Of a stretch of DNA of 43,375 nucleotides, positions 15,701 through 23,719 are shown piece after piece. The stretch is from Oscillospiraceae bacterium (GTDB lineage: Bacteria; Bacillota; Clostridia; Oscillospirales; JAKOTC01), in assembly GCA_035353335.1 (NCBI GenBank), contig DAOPZJ010000018.1, forward strand, positions 1 through 43,375. The letters run 5' to 3'. Numbering within the stretch: the stretch's first letter is position 1; the number at the start of each line of letters is the position of its first letter. A model generated the notes under the pieces. That model ran no database searches. It had not been told where the DNA came from and worked only from the letters and a program-made list of their open reading frames with translations. Both the position numbers and the translations under genes were made by a program.

Positions 15701-18700
15701 CCACAACGTCAGCTATTCCTTCACCAATACCGTTCCGGGCGCTTCGACCCTCCCGGCCACAATCGGCGTCTCCTACGGCGCAACCGTGACAGTCGCGGGC
15801 AATGCGACGGCTCCGGGTTACACCTTCGGCGGTTGGGCCAGCACCCAGACCACTTCGACTGCGGGCCAGACCTTCACGATGCCTGACGGTGACGTTGCGT
15901 TCGCCGGCGGATTCACCCCGAACGAGAACACTGCATATATAGTTAACTACTATACGCAGAATCTCGACGGCATCAACTACACGCTTGCCGCTTTTGAGAA
16001 CAAGGCCGGTACCACCGGAACGACCGGTTCTTATGACACGACCAAGACCTTCACGGGCTTCACCTTCCAAAAGGCAGAGTCCAACCTGACCCCGAACACC
16101 GATTTCACCATCGCAGGCAACGGCTCGCTGGTCATCAATGTCTATTACACGCGTAATAGCTATACGGTGACTTACACCTACACAGGCACGGTGCCCGCGG
16201 GCGTCACACCGGTCAACAACTTCACGGTCGGCGCTTCCTTCGGCGCAAACGTGACGGTTCTCAGCGCGACTTATCCGAACACGCACCTCTTCAGCGGATG
16301 GACACCCACCGGTATCGGCGTTTCGACCGGCACCTTCGCGATGCCCGCCAACAACGTCACCTTCACGGGTTCGTTCTCCGAAGCGGCAGCCGGATATACG
16401 GTTGAACATTATACGCAGAATCTCACAGGCGGCGGATTTACAAAGGTCGATACGATCGGCGCTTCCGGTAACATCGGCTCGGCGGCTTCCTTTACGCCTA
16501 AATCCTATGAGGGCTTCACCTTCGCCCCGTCCCTGACGACTTCCACCAACACCGTCGGCACGCAGTTCATCATCAAAGCGGACGGCACGCTGACCATCAA
16601 GCTCTATTACACCCGCAACAGCTACGAAGTCAGCTACAGCTACACCAACACCGTTCCGGGCGCGAGCACACTTCCGGCAACCATCGGCGCATCCTATAAC
16701 GCGACGGTGACGGTTGCGGCGAACGGCACGGCTGCGGGTTACACCTTCAGCGGCTGGAGCACCACCGATGCGACCGTCAGCGGCGGCACCTTCACGATGC
16801 CCGCAAAGAATGTCGCTTTGAGCGGAGGCTTCACACCGAACACCAACACTGGGTTTAAGGTTGAACACTATAAGCAGACCCTTGCCGGCACTTACGGCAC
16901 GACACCGGACGATACGGATAATCTGTCCGGTACCACCGGAACAACGGCCTTGTATACGGCAAAGAACTACACCGGCTTCACCAACGACAGCTCCGCCACC
17001 ACTTCAAACACCGGAAACTTCATCATCAAGGGCGACGGCACGCTGGTCATCAAGCTCTTCTATACCCGCAATACCAACTATAAATACAATGTCGAATACC
17101 GCAAGGACAGCGCCACAGGTACGCTGCTGGATTCCAAGACGGTCAACAACCGCACCTGGGGCCAGACCTACAGCGAAACAGCAATCGACATCACCGGCTA
17201 TACCGCGCAGGCCCCGCTGACTCAGAACATCAGCATCGATGCAGACGGCAAGACCATGATCTTCATCTATAAGGCTAACAAGCACAATGTCACCTACCAG
17301 CTGACCGGAACCATTCCGACGGGCTTCAACACCTCGGTTCTGGCAGGTCTCGGTGCGACCGGCGTTGAATTCAAAACCGCGATGACCAGAGCGGCAGACC
17401 TGACGGCTCAGAATTACAACTTCACCGGTTGGACCACAAGCGATGTCACCGTCGGCGCTTCCGGCAATTACACGATGCCCGATCAGGATGTCGTCTTCAC
17501 CGGCTCGTTCACGCTGATGCCCGCTTGGGTCGTCTATGAGTACACCGGAGACGTGCCCGCAACAGCGGCTGCACTTCCCGAGACCAAGTATTATAACCTC
17601 AATAACGGCGTGACCGTCGCAGCGGCTCCGGCAGCCGTCACCGGCTTCACCTTCGAGGGCTGGACCAGAAACGGTTCCGCAGCTTCCAACTTCACGATTA
17701 CAACCGCGGGCGAATACAAGATCGTCGGCAACTGGGTCCGCAATTCCCATAAGGTGACCTATCAGTACGACTCCTCGGCTCCGACAACCGCTCCGGCAGT
17801 CCCGACACAGGCAACTGTCCCGTTTGAGCAGAATGTCTTCGTAGACACCACAGTCGGCAACATCACCGGTTACACCTTCAAGGGTTGGGTGCCGACCTCG
17901 GGGATCAGCACTGCGGATATCACCAGCGGCAGCTTCTCAATGCCCAACAACGACGTGGTCTTCACAGGCAGTTGGGCCATCAACAAGCACAATGTCTCTT
18001 ACCAGCTGACCGGAGAGATTCCGGCGGGCTTCAACACTTCGGTCCTCGCAACCCTCGGTGCTTCCGGAGTTTCGTATAACGCTCCGATGACCGTCGCGGG
18101 TCCGCTCTCGTTCACCAATTATGAGTTCCACGGCTGGACCAGCGGCCAAGTCACACCGTCCAACGGTGGATATCAGATGCCCGACAGCGACGTGGTCTTC
18201 ACCGGTTACTTCACCAAGAAACTCTTCACCGTCAGTTATGTCTATTCCGGTACCGTTCCGCAGGGCGCTCCGGCGCTTCCGGCCGGTGGCTCCTATGAAG
18301 TCGGTAAAGAAGTCACCATGGCTTCGCCGGTCAGCATGATGGGCTATGCCTTCTACGGCTGGAGTTCTAACGGTGTCGCAGTTGTGAACGGCAAGTTCAC
18401 GATGCCCGCTCATGACGTGGTGTTTACCGGCAGATGGGTCCAGGAGACCTCTTCGGTGCCCTCATCGATCCCGTCCGAGCCCTCGATTCCGTCCTCGACG
18501 CCTTCGAGCGTTCCGTCCAGTGTCCCGTCCAGCACTCCGGCCACCGTTGTTTCTTCCAGACCGACGGTTTCCATCAATGACACTTCTGCCCCGCTCGAAG
18601 TCATCGCAATGGGCGGCGAAGAGAATATGACGGCGACCATCATGATCGCGGCGTTCTCGGCAATCATGCTGGCTGCGGTCGTTGTGATCGGCAAAAAGAC

Positions 18701-18719
18701 CCGTAAAGTCAAGAAATAA
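12789..18719 (+). CDS. Giant cell-surface protein: vWA domain plus SHIRT/MucBP-like repeats
   Basis: 1976 aa. Residues 1-33 are a signal peptide. A von Willebrand A domain spans about 82-330, with MIDAS motif D90-S-S-S-S and later VVLSDGA. A linker of about 170 residues follows. From about residue 508 two module types alternate. Type B (about 11 copies) starts VSYQYTGTVP and ends GYTFSGW, FTMPD, VVFTGS and resembles SHIRT/InlB-B repeats. Type A (6 copies plus a degenerate seventh) starts YTVEHYKQN and ends DGTLVIKLYYTRN, MucBP-like. A Ser/Pro stalk (about 1883-1920) and a C-terminal helix with tail KKTRKVKK close the chain. There is no LPxTG, so it is membrane-anchored. Probably an adhesin. 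ATG 12789 has GAGGT upstream; it is monocistronic with a likely activator-dependent promoter. The repeat domain names are by resemblance. Confidence 0.85.
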   Translation: MKKVTKYVLIALLVCALAFGAMLSTMMLSGASNLTPVNTYIDYPTGTHAVVLGKTGVRTGANTWKVTLGVTNLLQQQVSTKPIEVALVIDSSSSMTMYNVDGTNKTRLAVVKEAAEQMINDLYTKATTLGLTIKVSVSSFSDSTGVDQSMLSITGSGNKQTLINKIRNINRNGYTNLQGGILRGVSTFYNNFDYSITTTGSGDNRTVTATSINSSATFNDATSTKLMVVLSDGAANRFYRSSNFSNMVGSGTEGNPYAQGAAVMAANAVKDKNITIFSIGFAYSDSTLENVASSNPTPPPAKLYYTATTAVDLSTVFEIITNQVNSPALSDTMGSNLTTSSGTVTGPTGVTIGSNGALLSWTPTAADLAYNHGNFISYTVTLDITNIAAGEYNNQLLNNAASFGVVINGTTCNGNFPQPTCEYDIGTLDVQFKAGATQIATAEAQQKVITDWGTPTFTINTPPTTIVYNGQTYYYTGSTYDNNAYTVPGSHTQTAIVGTHTLIHNYALHNHNVTYAYTGTVPTGAPTAPASASYAAGTPNISVEAKPSLTGYTFNGWNSTDVTPAGGKFTMPDKDVAFNGSWTPNGNTAYKVEHYKQNTNGTYTLDVSENKTGTTGATAGYTQKSYTGYTYQPTLTTSTNNFIIAGDGSLVIKLYYALNTHSVSYQYTNTAPTGATALPGTTLGVSYGSTVTVAGNATAQGYTFSGWASTQTTATAGQTFPMPDQNVVFSGSWTPNANTAYTVEHYKQNLGGSYSLTPDDTDSLTGTTGTAAAFAAKTTYSGFTYAPALTSSNNTVGSDFIIKGDGTLVIKLYYTRNSYLVSYQYTGSVPTDATALPTTIGASYGATVTVAANAAATGYTFGGWATTDAIVSGTTFAMPANSVLFTGSFAPTTVNYTVNYYLQKLDGSGYELQTADTATRTGLTGAPGFYAAKSYTGYTFKAATSNNTDNGIFIIKADGSLVISVYYNVNIHNVSYSFTNTVPGASTLPATIGVSYGATVTVAGNATAPGYTFGGWASTQTTSTAGQTFTMPDGDVAFAGGFTPNENTAYIVNYYTQNLDGINYTLAAFENKAGTTGTTGSYDTTKTFTGFTFQKAESNLTPNTDFTIAGNGSLVINVYYTRNSYTVTYTYTGTVPAGVTPVNNFTVGASFGANVTVLSATYPNTHLFSGWTPTGIGVSTGTFAMPANNVTFTGSFSEAAAGYTVEHYTQNLTGGGFTKVDTIGASGNIGSAASFTPKSYEGFTFAPSLTTSTNTVGTQFIIKADGTLTIKLYYTRNSYEVSYSYTNTVPGASTLPATIGASYNATVTVAANGTAAGYTFSGWSTTDATVSGGTFTMPAKNVALSGGFTPNTNTGFKVEHYKQTLAGTYGTTPDDTDNLSGTTGTTALYTAKNYTGFTNDSSATTSNTGNFIIKGDGTLVIKLFYTRNTNYKYNVEYRKDSATGTLLDSKTVNNRTWGQTYSETAIDITGYTAQAPLTQNISIDADGKTMIFIYKANKHNVTYQLTGTIPTGFNTSVLAGLGATGVEFKTAMTRAADLTAQNYNFTGWTTSDVTVGASGNYTMPDQDVVFTGSFTLMPAWVVYEYTGDVPATAAALPETKYYNLNNGVTVAAAPAAVTGFTFEGWTRNGSAASNFTITTAGEYKIVGNWVRNSHKVTYQYDSSAPTTAPAVPTQATVPFEQNVFVDTTVGNITGYTFKGWVPTSGISTADITSGSFSMPNNDVVFTGSWAINKHNVSYQLTGEIPAGFNTSVLATLGASGVSYNAPMTVAGPLSFTNYEFHGWTSGQVTPSNGGYQMPDSDVVFTGYFTKKLFTVSYVYSGTVPQGAPALPAGGSYEVGKEVTMASPVSMMGYAFYGWSSNGVAVVNGKFTMPAHDVVFTGRWVQETSSVPSSIPSEPSIPSSTPSSVPSSVPSSTPATVVSSRPTVSINDTSAPLEVIAMGGEENMTATIMIAAFSAIMLAAVVVIGKKTRKVKK

Positions 18720-18742
18720 TCATCGTACAAACGAATTTGCTT

Positions 18743-18779
18743 AACGAACGAGAGCGCCCAATCAGCGCTCTCTTTCGTT
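18743..18779 (+). terminator. Terminator after the surface-protein gene
   Basis: AACGAACGAGAGCGC (18743-18757) pairs with GCGCTCTCTTTCGTT (18765-18779) with one mismatch and a 7-nt loop, and ends in a short T-rich stretch. It is 24 bp after the stop. Confidence 0.65.
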
Positions 18780-19061
18780 TGTTGAGGCAAATTGCCGGCA
18801 GCGTGGCGGTCAGATTGTGAAAAGTGTTTTTTACAGCACTTTTGCCGCAACACGAAAAAGACATAATATTTATATCCCCACTTCCGGAGGGGTAAATATA
18901 AAACGAATCTATTTTCAGCCGGGAGTATTCAAAAGCGCTCTTTTCTTTTACAAAGATTGAAAATGTAAGATCGTATATTTTCCCAAAAGCGGCATAAAAA
19001 CGGAAAAACGGCAAAAAATAGAACAAAACCGCGGATCATACGCGATGAAAAGGAGATTATT
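18780..19061. other. Gene-free stretch before sleB
   Basis: No gene. It holds a hairpin AAAAGTG/CACTTTT near 18819-18842 and an AT-rich stem around CCCC/GGGG near 18870-18903. I looked for a forespore (SigG-like) promoter for sleB but found none convincing. Confidence 0.4.
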
Positions 19062-19760
19062 ATGTCGTTTCGAAAGAAAGCCGGACGGCTTGCGGTTTTT
19101 GTGACCGCATTGATTTTGTGTATATCCATGACCGCGGCGGGATTGGAATTCAATGCCGGCGCCGTCATTCTCAAACAGGGCAGCACCGGAACCAAAGTGA
19201 AAGAGGTTCAGACGCGTCTGAAGAATTGGGGATATTATAAAGGAAGCGTCGATGGGATCTTCGGTTCGAAGACCAAAACAGCGGTCGTATGGTTTCAGCG
19301 AAACAACGGCCTGACACAGGACGGCATTGTGAGCGCGGCGACTTTCCGCGCGCTCGGAATCGCATCCGGCGGTTCAAGCGGTTCGGGCAGCGGCGTGGCG
19401 GGATATTCCGACAGCGATTATAAACTGCTCGCGCGCCTGATCTCGGCGGAAGGGCGCGGGGAGCCGTATACGGGGATGGTCGCGATCGGCGCGGTCATCT
19501 TGAACCGTGTCAAGCACCCGTCGTTTCCCAATACCATCAGCGGCGTAATTTATCAGAGCGGCGCTTTTACCGCGCTTACCGACGGCAATTTCAACCAGCC
19601 GGTCATCGACAGCGCCTACAAAGCCGCCCGGGACGCGTTGAACGGATGGGACCCGAGCGGCGGCGCAATCTATTACTATAATCCCGCCAAGACCTCCAAT
19701 CGGTGGATGCGTTCCCGCCCTGTCATTGTCACCATCGGGGGCCATGTGTTCTGCAGCTGA
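19062..19760 (+). CDS. sleB: Spore cortex-lytic enzyme, SleB type
   Basis: Germination lytic transglycosylase that degrades spore cortex peptidoglycan. It has 232 aa. An N-terminal signal peptide (about 1-34, VFVTALILCISMTAAG) precedes a PG_binding_1 domain (LKQGSTGTKVKEVQTRL to TFRALG, about 37-98) and a Gly/Ser linker. The Hydrolase_2 domain (about 118-232) contains LARLISAEGRGEPYTGMVAIG with the catalytic Glu, then AVILNRV, and YYYNPAKTSNRWMRS. Order and length match Bacillus/Clostridium SleB. ATG 19062 follows AAAAGGAG. It is not followed by ypeB here; a strong terminator ends the unit. Its presence implies endospore formation. A vegetative SleB-like paralogue is the alternative. Confidence 0.9.
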   Translation: MSFRKKAGRLAVFVTALILCISMTAAGLEFNAGAVILKQGSTGTKVKEVQTRLKNWGYYKGSVDGIFGSKTKTAVVWFQRNNGLTQDGIVSAATFRALGIASGGSSGSGSGVAGYSDSDYKLLARLISAEGRGEPYTGMVAIGAVILNRVKHPSFPNTISGVIYQSGAFTALTDGNFNQPVIDSAYKAARDALNGWDPSGGAIYYYNPAKTSNRWMRSRPVIVTIGGHVFCS

Positions 19761-19787
19761 CCGAATCAACTTCACGCGCCGGTCGAT

Positions 19788-19820
19788 AAAAGGATATTGC
19801 ACTTCGGCAATATCCTTTTT
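19788..19820 (+). terminator. Intrinsic terminator after sleB
   Basis: AAAAGGATATTGC (19788-19800), loop ACTTCG, and GCAATATCCTTTTT (19807-19820): a perfect stem with T-run. Confidence 0.9.
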
Positions 19821-19944
19821 AATAGCGATTAATAAATGGAAAGAACCCTCTTCGGCATTTTCCGATTGGCAGTTTGACCGATATTGACATCCGAAAGCCG
19901 GTTTGATAAAATAAGAAAAGAACGATTTATCGGAGGGAATGCGG

Positions 19945-20649
19945 ATGAGATGTCCTAACTGCGGCAAAAAAATCCCGGACGGCAGTCAGTCCTGCCCCGG
20001 CTGCAAAACGATATTCCGAATAAAAACGGTTCAAAACAACGCATTATCCGATCCGCAGCTCGGCCGTCTGCTGTATTTCGGATTGTTTGTGAGCGCGACT
20101 CTGATCACCGTCTTTATCTATTTAAAATGGCAGACAACCGGTATCGGCGAATCCTATTCGCTGGCGAAGATGACCGAGATGTATGCGAACGATTCTAAAA
20201 TAGCGGGTTGGTTTACCAATGCGACCTATGTCGTGCTGTGCCTCCAGCTGCTCGCCGTTGTCATGTGGATCATCACTTATTCAAAACCTTCACCCGTGAT
20301 TCCGCTGCTTGCGGGCGGCGTGACATTGATCGGAACGCTTGCTTTTCTGATCATGGCGATTTTCGGCCTCGGCGAGGCCTTTCAAAAAATTCCGAATTTT
20401 ACGAGAACCGCGAGCGTGATCCCGTATCTGACACTGCTGCTTTCGGCGGGCGAGATCGCTTGCGCGTGGCTCAGCCCGAAACTGCTCAAAGCGGTTCCGG
20501 GGGAGGCCGTCCGGACCGAGAAAACAACGGGACAGAGCAAAATTGCCCATGCCGGCAATGAAAGCGCCAAAAAGCTGCTCGACGAACTGGACGGTACCGT
20601 CATACGTGACGAAAATAAATCAAACGGCGTAAAACACGGCGGGAAATAA
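19945..20649 (+). CDS. Zinc-ribbon membrane protein, function unknown
   Basis: 234 aa. It opens with a zinc ribbon CPNCGKKIPDGSQSCPGC (residues 3-20), followed by four hydrophobic helices (LLYFGLFVSATLITVFIY, YVVLCLQLLAVVMWIITY, VIPLLAGGVTLIGTLAFLI, VIPYLTLLLSAGEIACAWL) and a charged, probably cytosolic C-terminal tail of about 55 residues. Such zinc-ribbon/4-TM proteins are common and uncharacterised in Clostridia. The start at ATG 19945 is preferred over ATG 19939 because GGAGGG ends 7 nt before it and only 1 nt before the other. Stands alone between the sleB terminator and tRNA-Lys. Confidence 0.8.
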   Translation: MRCPNCGKKIPDGSQSCPGCKTIFRIKTVQNNALSDPQLGRLLYFGLFVSATLITVFIYLKWQTTGIGESYSLAKMTEMYANDSKIAGWFTNATYVVLCLQLLAVVMWIITYSKPSPVIPLLAGGVTLIGTLAFLIMAIFGLGEAFQKIPNFTRTASVIPYLTLLLSAGEIACAWLSPKLLKAVPGEAVRTEKTTGQSKIAHAGNESAKKLLDELDGTVIRDENKSNGVKHGGK

Positions 20650-20675
20650 TCCTCTTTAAAAACAGGCCGAAACGG

Positions 20676-20704
20676 TTGACATCGAAATTTCTTTGTGTTA
20701 TAAT
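20676..20704 (+). promoter_or_regulatory. Consensus promoter of tRNA-Lys
   Basis: TTGACA (20676-20681), 17-bp spacer, TATAAT (20699-20704): a perfect SigA consensus 15 bp before the tRNA. Confidence 0.9.
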
Positions 20705-20719
20705 GCGGTCTGTTCGCGT

Positions 20720-20795
20720 GAGCCATTAGCTCAGTCGGTAGAGCACATGCCTTTTAAGCCTGGGGTCCGGAGTTCGAGCCTCCGATGGCTCACCA
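20720..20795 (+). tRNA. tRNA-Lys (anticodon TTT)
   Basis: Cloverleaf with 7-bp acceptor stem GAGCCAT/ATGGCTC, D arm GCTC/GAGC, anticodon loop CTTTTAA (anticodon TTT), T arm CGGAG-TTCGAGC-CTCCG, discriminator A and an encoded CCA. The anticodon stem has one T-C mismatch. It has its own promoter and terminator. Confidence 0.95.
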
Positions 20796-20796
20796 G

Positions 20797-20829
20797 AAAA
20801 AATCGTTTGCGGAAAGCAAACGATTTTTT
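20797..20829 (+). terminator. Terminator of tRNA-Lys
   Basis: AAAAAATCGTTTGC (20797-20810) and GCAAACGATTTTTT (20816-20829), a perfect 14-bp stem with a GGAAA loop and T-run. Confidence 0.9.
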
Positions 20830-20830
20830 A

Positions 20831-21037
20831 ATGAAGTGTGCAGCGCCAACATCTGTTGGCGTAACACATGAAGTGCCCTGCGGGCATGAAGTACTGCTTC
20901 GCAGTATGAAGTACCTGCGGGCATGAAATTAAAAAAGCGCAGCACACTTCACTTCACGTTGAGCAAATCATAATTTGTGAAACACTTCATTTCTCGCCGC
21001 AGCGAGATACTTCATTTTGACGAAGTCGATACTTCAT
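20831..21037. repeat. Cluster of mini-palindromes separated by ATGAAGT heptamers
   Basis: ATGAAGT occurs at 20831, 20868, 20886 and 20906 (variant ATGAAAT at 20923). Its complement ACTTCAT or ACTTCAC occurs at 20946, 20951, 20984, 21009 and 21031, so the region is a large inverted arrangement. The segments between heptamers are small palindromes of different sequence, for example GCCCTGCGGGC, ACTGCTTCGCAGT, TCTCGCCGCAGCGAGA and GACGAAGTC. No coding sequence. Confidence 0.7.
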
Positions 21038-21052
21038 TTTTATGTTGCCCAG

Positions 21053-21080
21053 AGGCATTCCGGAAACGGGATGCCTTTTT
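21053..21080 (+). terminator. Intrinsic terminator-like hairpin
   Basis: AGGCATTCC (21053-21061) and GGGATGCCT (21068-21076) with one wobble, followed by TTTT. It follows the palindrome cluster and insulates the next gene. Confidence 0.75.
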
Positions 21081-21178
21081 CGTTATGGACTCGATATGTT
21101 GGCGGCTTGTATTGACTTGAATGATCTGTTGCGGTAGAATGCAGGGGATGAATTCATTGAAAGAATGAGGGATCTTCT

Positions 21179-23164
21179 ATGGGGCAAAATCGGATTTATT
21201 CAGGTGAGGTCAGACCGGTTCACGCCGCTTCCTGGTGGAGCGAGATCGGCGACCTGCTTTGGCCGGATATCGAGGTGCAAAAGCGCATCAAAGCAAAAGC
21301 AAAAGCCATCTATGAGGCAGACATCGATACCTGTGTGAATTTCGGGCTGCATACGAGATTCGACTTCTCCGACTATTTTTACAGTTATCACGGTTATTTG
21401 AATCAGGTCTGCGAAGAACTCCACAAATACGGCATCAGGTTCATCGACCATTATTCCTGCAATGTGGTCGAACGGCCGAAAGACGAACAGGAGCTCTTTA
21501 CGCTTCATAAAAACCACCGCCATCACGTGCTGCTGCACAAGGACTTTCAGGCCGCGGAAAACGCCTGTTACGAGGGACACCGGTTTTGGGATATCTGCGA
21601 AGTCGATCTGCGCGACGGCAGCAGGGGATATACGCCGGGTTATCAAGGGGAACTCTTCTGCCACAACAACCCGGCTTTCCTCGATATGCACAAAAAATAT
21701 CTGAAGCGGCTCGTAAAAGAGGTCAATTTCGATGCTGTTGAAGTCGACGATATGTGCATTTATGCCTACTTTGCCGACTGCGGGTGCGAATATTGCAGGG
21801 AACGGTTCCGTCGGGATTACGGACGGGAAATTCCGCTGCTCGATGACAAAGACTTCTGGGGAGACACCTCTGAAAATCCGTTTTATTGGGGAAATTACGA
21901 TAATCCGGCGTTCCGCGATTATGTTCGGATGCGCACCGACGGAATCCGGGAACACATTGCGATGATCAAGGAATGCGTGGCGCCGAAGCCGCTTTTGACC
22001 TGCTGTTCTTCGACCGGTCCGCTCTATCTCAACTCTTTGGCGCTAGATCTCGAAAAATCGGAAGATATCCTCGATCTCGTCATGCTTGAAAACTGCGGCA
22101 TCACCTGCAGCGCCGTGAACTGGATTCGAAACGACGCCGAGGCGATGCAGCAAAAAGACATCGCCGAGAAGATGGGCCACGCACCGGCGATTGCGCTGAG
22201 TTATACGGTCTATGAAGACGGGGCATATCTCGGCTGGGCCCTGGCCCGTTTTTGGGGAGCGGCAAACTGGTCGAGCACGCTGCCCGGGCGGCTGATGGAA
22301 ATTCCCGATGACCAAAAGACCACCGAGGCGCTGGTCGGGCCGCTCAACGTCTGGGAGAAGAAGCACAGCCTCATCGTTCCGCTCGATTGCAAAGACATTT
22401 TAAATGTCCGAATCGTCTCGAACCGGTATAACCGCGAAAACGGGATTACGAAAAACGGGAAAGACGTCTGGAGCCGAATTACCGCATGGACCGACGGATT
22501 TGTCCGTAATAACCTGAGTTACCGTTTTGTCCGCTATCGCGAACTCGCCGACGCGGACGCGCTGAAATCGGAGATAACCCCGATCGTGATGGACTGCAAC
22601 GCCTGTGTAACGGATAAACAGCATACCGCCGTAAAGGAATTTTTAAAAACGGGCGGGAAACTGATCATAGCCGCCCTGTACGGCACGAAGGACGAAAAGG
22701 GCTTTGACCGCCCGACATCGCTCCTCGATGAGCTGAAAGCGGGGAATTACCCCGGGCTTGTGCTTGCCGGCGGCGCGGAGGAGATACCGGAACTGCTCGA
22801 AAAGGGGATTTTGACCCCTGCCGTAAAAATCATCAAAGGCGATGCCCGCCGCGTTTGCCGGGCAAGGATGATTGAAGGCCGGCTGGCGGTACACATCCTG
22901 AACACCAATCTGACGGCGGTTGCGCATGAGCGGGTGACGACGGTGGGCGACGTGCCGGTTCTGAAAAATATCCTGAGCGATTCGAGCGACGACGAGTTCG
23001 TGATGGAAGTGACCGGAGAAAATCTGCCTGAGCTGCGAGATTGCAAATTAAAATCTCCCGAACTCGGAGACCATCACCGCGAGATCCGGGTTGAAAAGAT
23101 CCGGGGCGGCTGGCGGCTGTCGTTCAGCGTCAAAGATATTAAGATTTACGCAATCGCCGAGTAA
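21179..23164 (+). CDS. Putative glycoside hydrolase (TIM barrel plus trimerisation-like domain)
   Basis: 661 aa, no signal peptide, so cytosolic. The first 380 residues look like a GH42/GHL-type TIM barrel: FGLHTRFDFSDY, then CHNNPAFLDMHKKYLKRL, then VNFDAVEVDDMCIYAYFADCGCEYCRERFRRDYG, the usual pattern in which an Asp/Glu pair sits before a Cys cluster (C-x-C-x2-C). The ENCG and SYTVYEDG segments follow. The central part (about 400-560) resembles the beta-galactosidase trimerisation (GATase-like) domain: MDCNACVTDKQHTAVKEFLKTGGKLIIAALYG. A small beta domain ends the chain. The substrate cannot be told. It is monocistronic, with no transporter or regulator next to it. ATG 21179 follows GAGGGATC. 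Confidence 0.65.
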   Translation: MGQNRIYSGEVRPVHAASWWSEIGDLLWPDIEVQKRIKAKAKAIYEADIDTCVNFGLHTRFDFSDYFYSYHGYLNQVCEELHKYGIRFIDHYSCNVVERPKDEQELFTLHKNHRHHVLLHKDFQAAENACYEGHRFWDICEVDLRDGSRGYTPGYQGELFCHNNPAFLDMHKKYLKRLVKEVNFDAVEVDDMCIYAYFADCGCEYCRERFRRDYGREIPLLDDKDFWGDTSENPFYWGNYDNPAFRDYVRMRTDGIREHIAMIKECVAPKPLLTCCSSTGPLYLNSLALDLEKSEDILDLVMLENCGITCSAVNWIRNDAEAMQQKDIAEKMGHAPAIALSYTVYEDGAYLGWALARFWGAANWSSTLPGRLMEIPDDQKTTEALVGPLNVWEKKHSLIVPLDCKDILNVRIVSNRYNRENGITKNGKDVWSRITAWTDGFVRNNLSYRFVRYRELADADALKSEITPIVMDCNACVTDKQHTAVKEFLKTGGKLIIAALYGTKDEKGFDRPTSLLDELKAGNYPGLVLAGGAEEIPELLEKGILTPAVKIIKGDARRVCRARMIEGRLAVHILNTNLTAVAHERVTTVGDVPVLKNILSDSSDDEFVMEVTGENLPELRDCKLKSPELGDHHREIRVEKIRGGWRLSFSVKDIKIYAIAE

Positions 23165-23230
23165 AAAGACTTTGGTCTGACAAATCACGTTGGGAACTGT
23201 TTTGAAGCTGTCCCCGTGTATTTCATAAAT

Positions 23231-23536
23231 TCACTGGGTGCCGAACAATTCGGCGACCGGGGCGATGGCTTTTTGCAATTCTCCGATAGTTTGATTCAGC
23301 TTGTTAAAGTCAACCTTTTCAAGCACGTCTGCGGCTTTTCCCACATCCTCGGACAGCGCCTGCCAGTCGACTGCCTTGAGATTTGCCGCCACCAGGGTGA
23401 GGTCGTTGATAGTGCCGACCACGCGGGGCAGCAGCACCACGCCGGCTGAAACCGCTAAGATCAATACCACCACCGTGCAAAATGCGCAAAGGCGGGCTGC
23501 GGACAGGAGTTTGCGCGCATAATCGTCATTATCCAT
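23231..23536 (-). CDS. Small membrane protein with amphipathic C-terminus
   Basis: 101 aa. One transmembrane helix (LCAFCTVVVLILAVSAGVVLL, about 16-37) is followed by a cytosolic or external helical region with heptad-like spacing (AANLKAVDWQALSEDVGKAADVLEKVDFNKLNQTIGELQKAI). I do not recognise a family; it resembles small chemotaxis-like or DUF948-like helical membrane proteins only loosely. ATG at 23536 is chosen because the ribosome site AAAGGA overlaps the alternative ATG at 23548. It is convergent with the glycoside-hydrolase-like gene, and lies 183 bp downstream of the DUF4349 gene behind its terminator. Confidence 0.6.
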   Translation of the reverse strand: MDNDDYARKLLSAARLCAFCTVVVLILAVSAGVVLLPRVVGTINDLTLVAANLKAVDWQALSEDVGKAADVLEKVDFNKLNQTIGELQKAIAPVAELFGTQ

Positions 23537-23679
23537 AATGATTGTCATCCTTTCATATTCCTGATACCAATAAATATGGTCTCATCGCCGAATGTATGTT
23601 TTTATCTTAATCTCTGCCGGGCAATTTAAAAGTCGAATGTACGGGAGTAAACGTGCGGGAGTGATGAGATTTGTAAAAT

Positions 23680-23712
23680 GATGCGGGAACCGCTCTTAAC
23701 GGTTCCCGCATC
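23680..23712 (-). terminator. Terminator after the DUF4349 gene
   Basis: GATGCGGGAACCG (23680-23692) and CGGTTCCCGCATC (23700-23712) form a perfect 13-bp stem. On the minus strand it is followed by ATTTT. Confidence 0.8.
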
Positions 23713-23719
23713 GGTTGGA

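Noticed and set aside
15666..16868. 400-codon minus-strand open frame opposite the surface protein
   Set aside because: It mirrors the repeats of the sense gene, has no ribosome site, and its composition follows the sense codon usage. Similar minus frames at 13665-18413 are shadows too.
18437..18719. LPxTG sortase signal at the end of the surface protein
   Set aside because: There is no LPxTG or close variant before the final helix; only a membrane anchor with a basic tail is seen.
20693..20926. Plus-strand open frame across tRNA-Lys and the palindrome cluster
   Set aside because: It overlaps the tRNA and its terminator and reads like the familiar false tRNA-derived protein.
20831..21037. 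CRISPR array
   Set aside because: The constant heptamer is too short, spacers are palindromic and of uneven length, orientation flips midway, and no cas gene is present.
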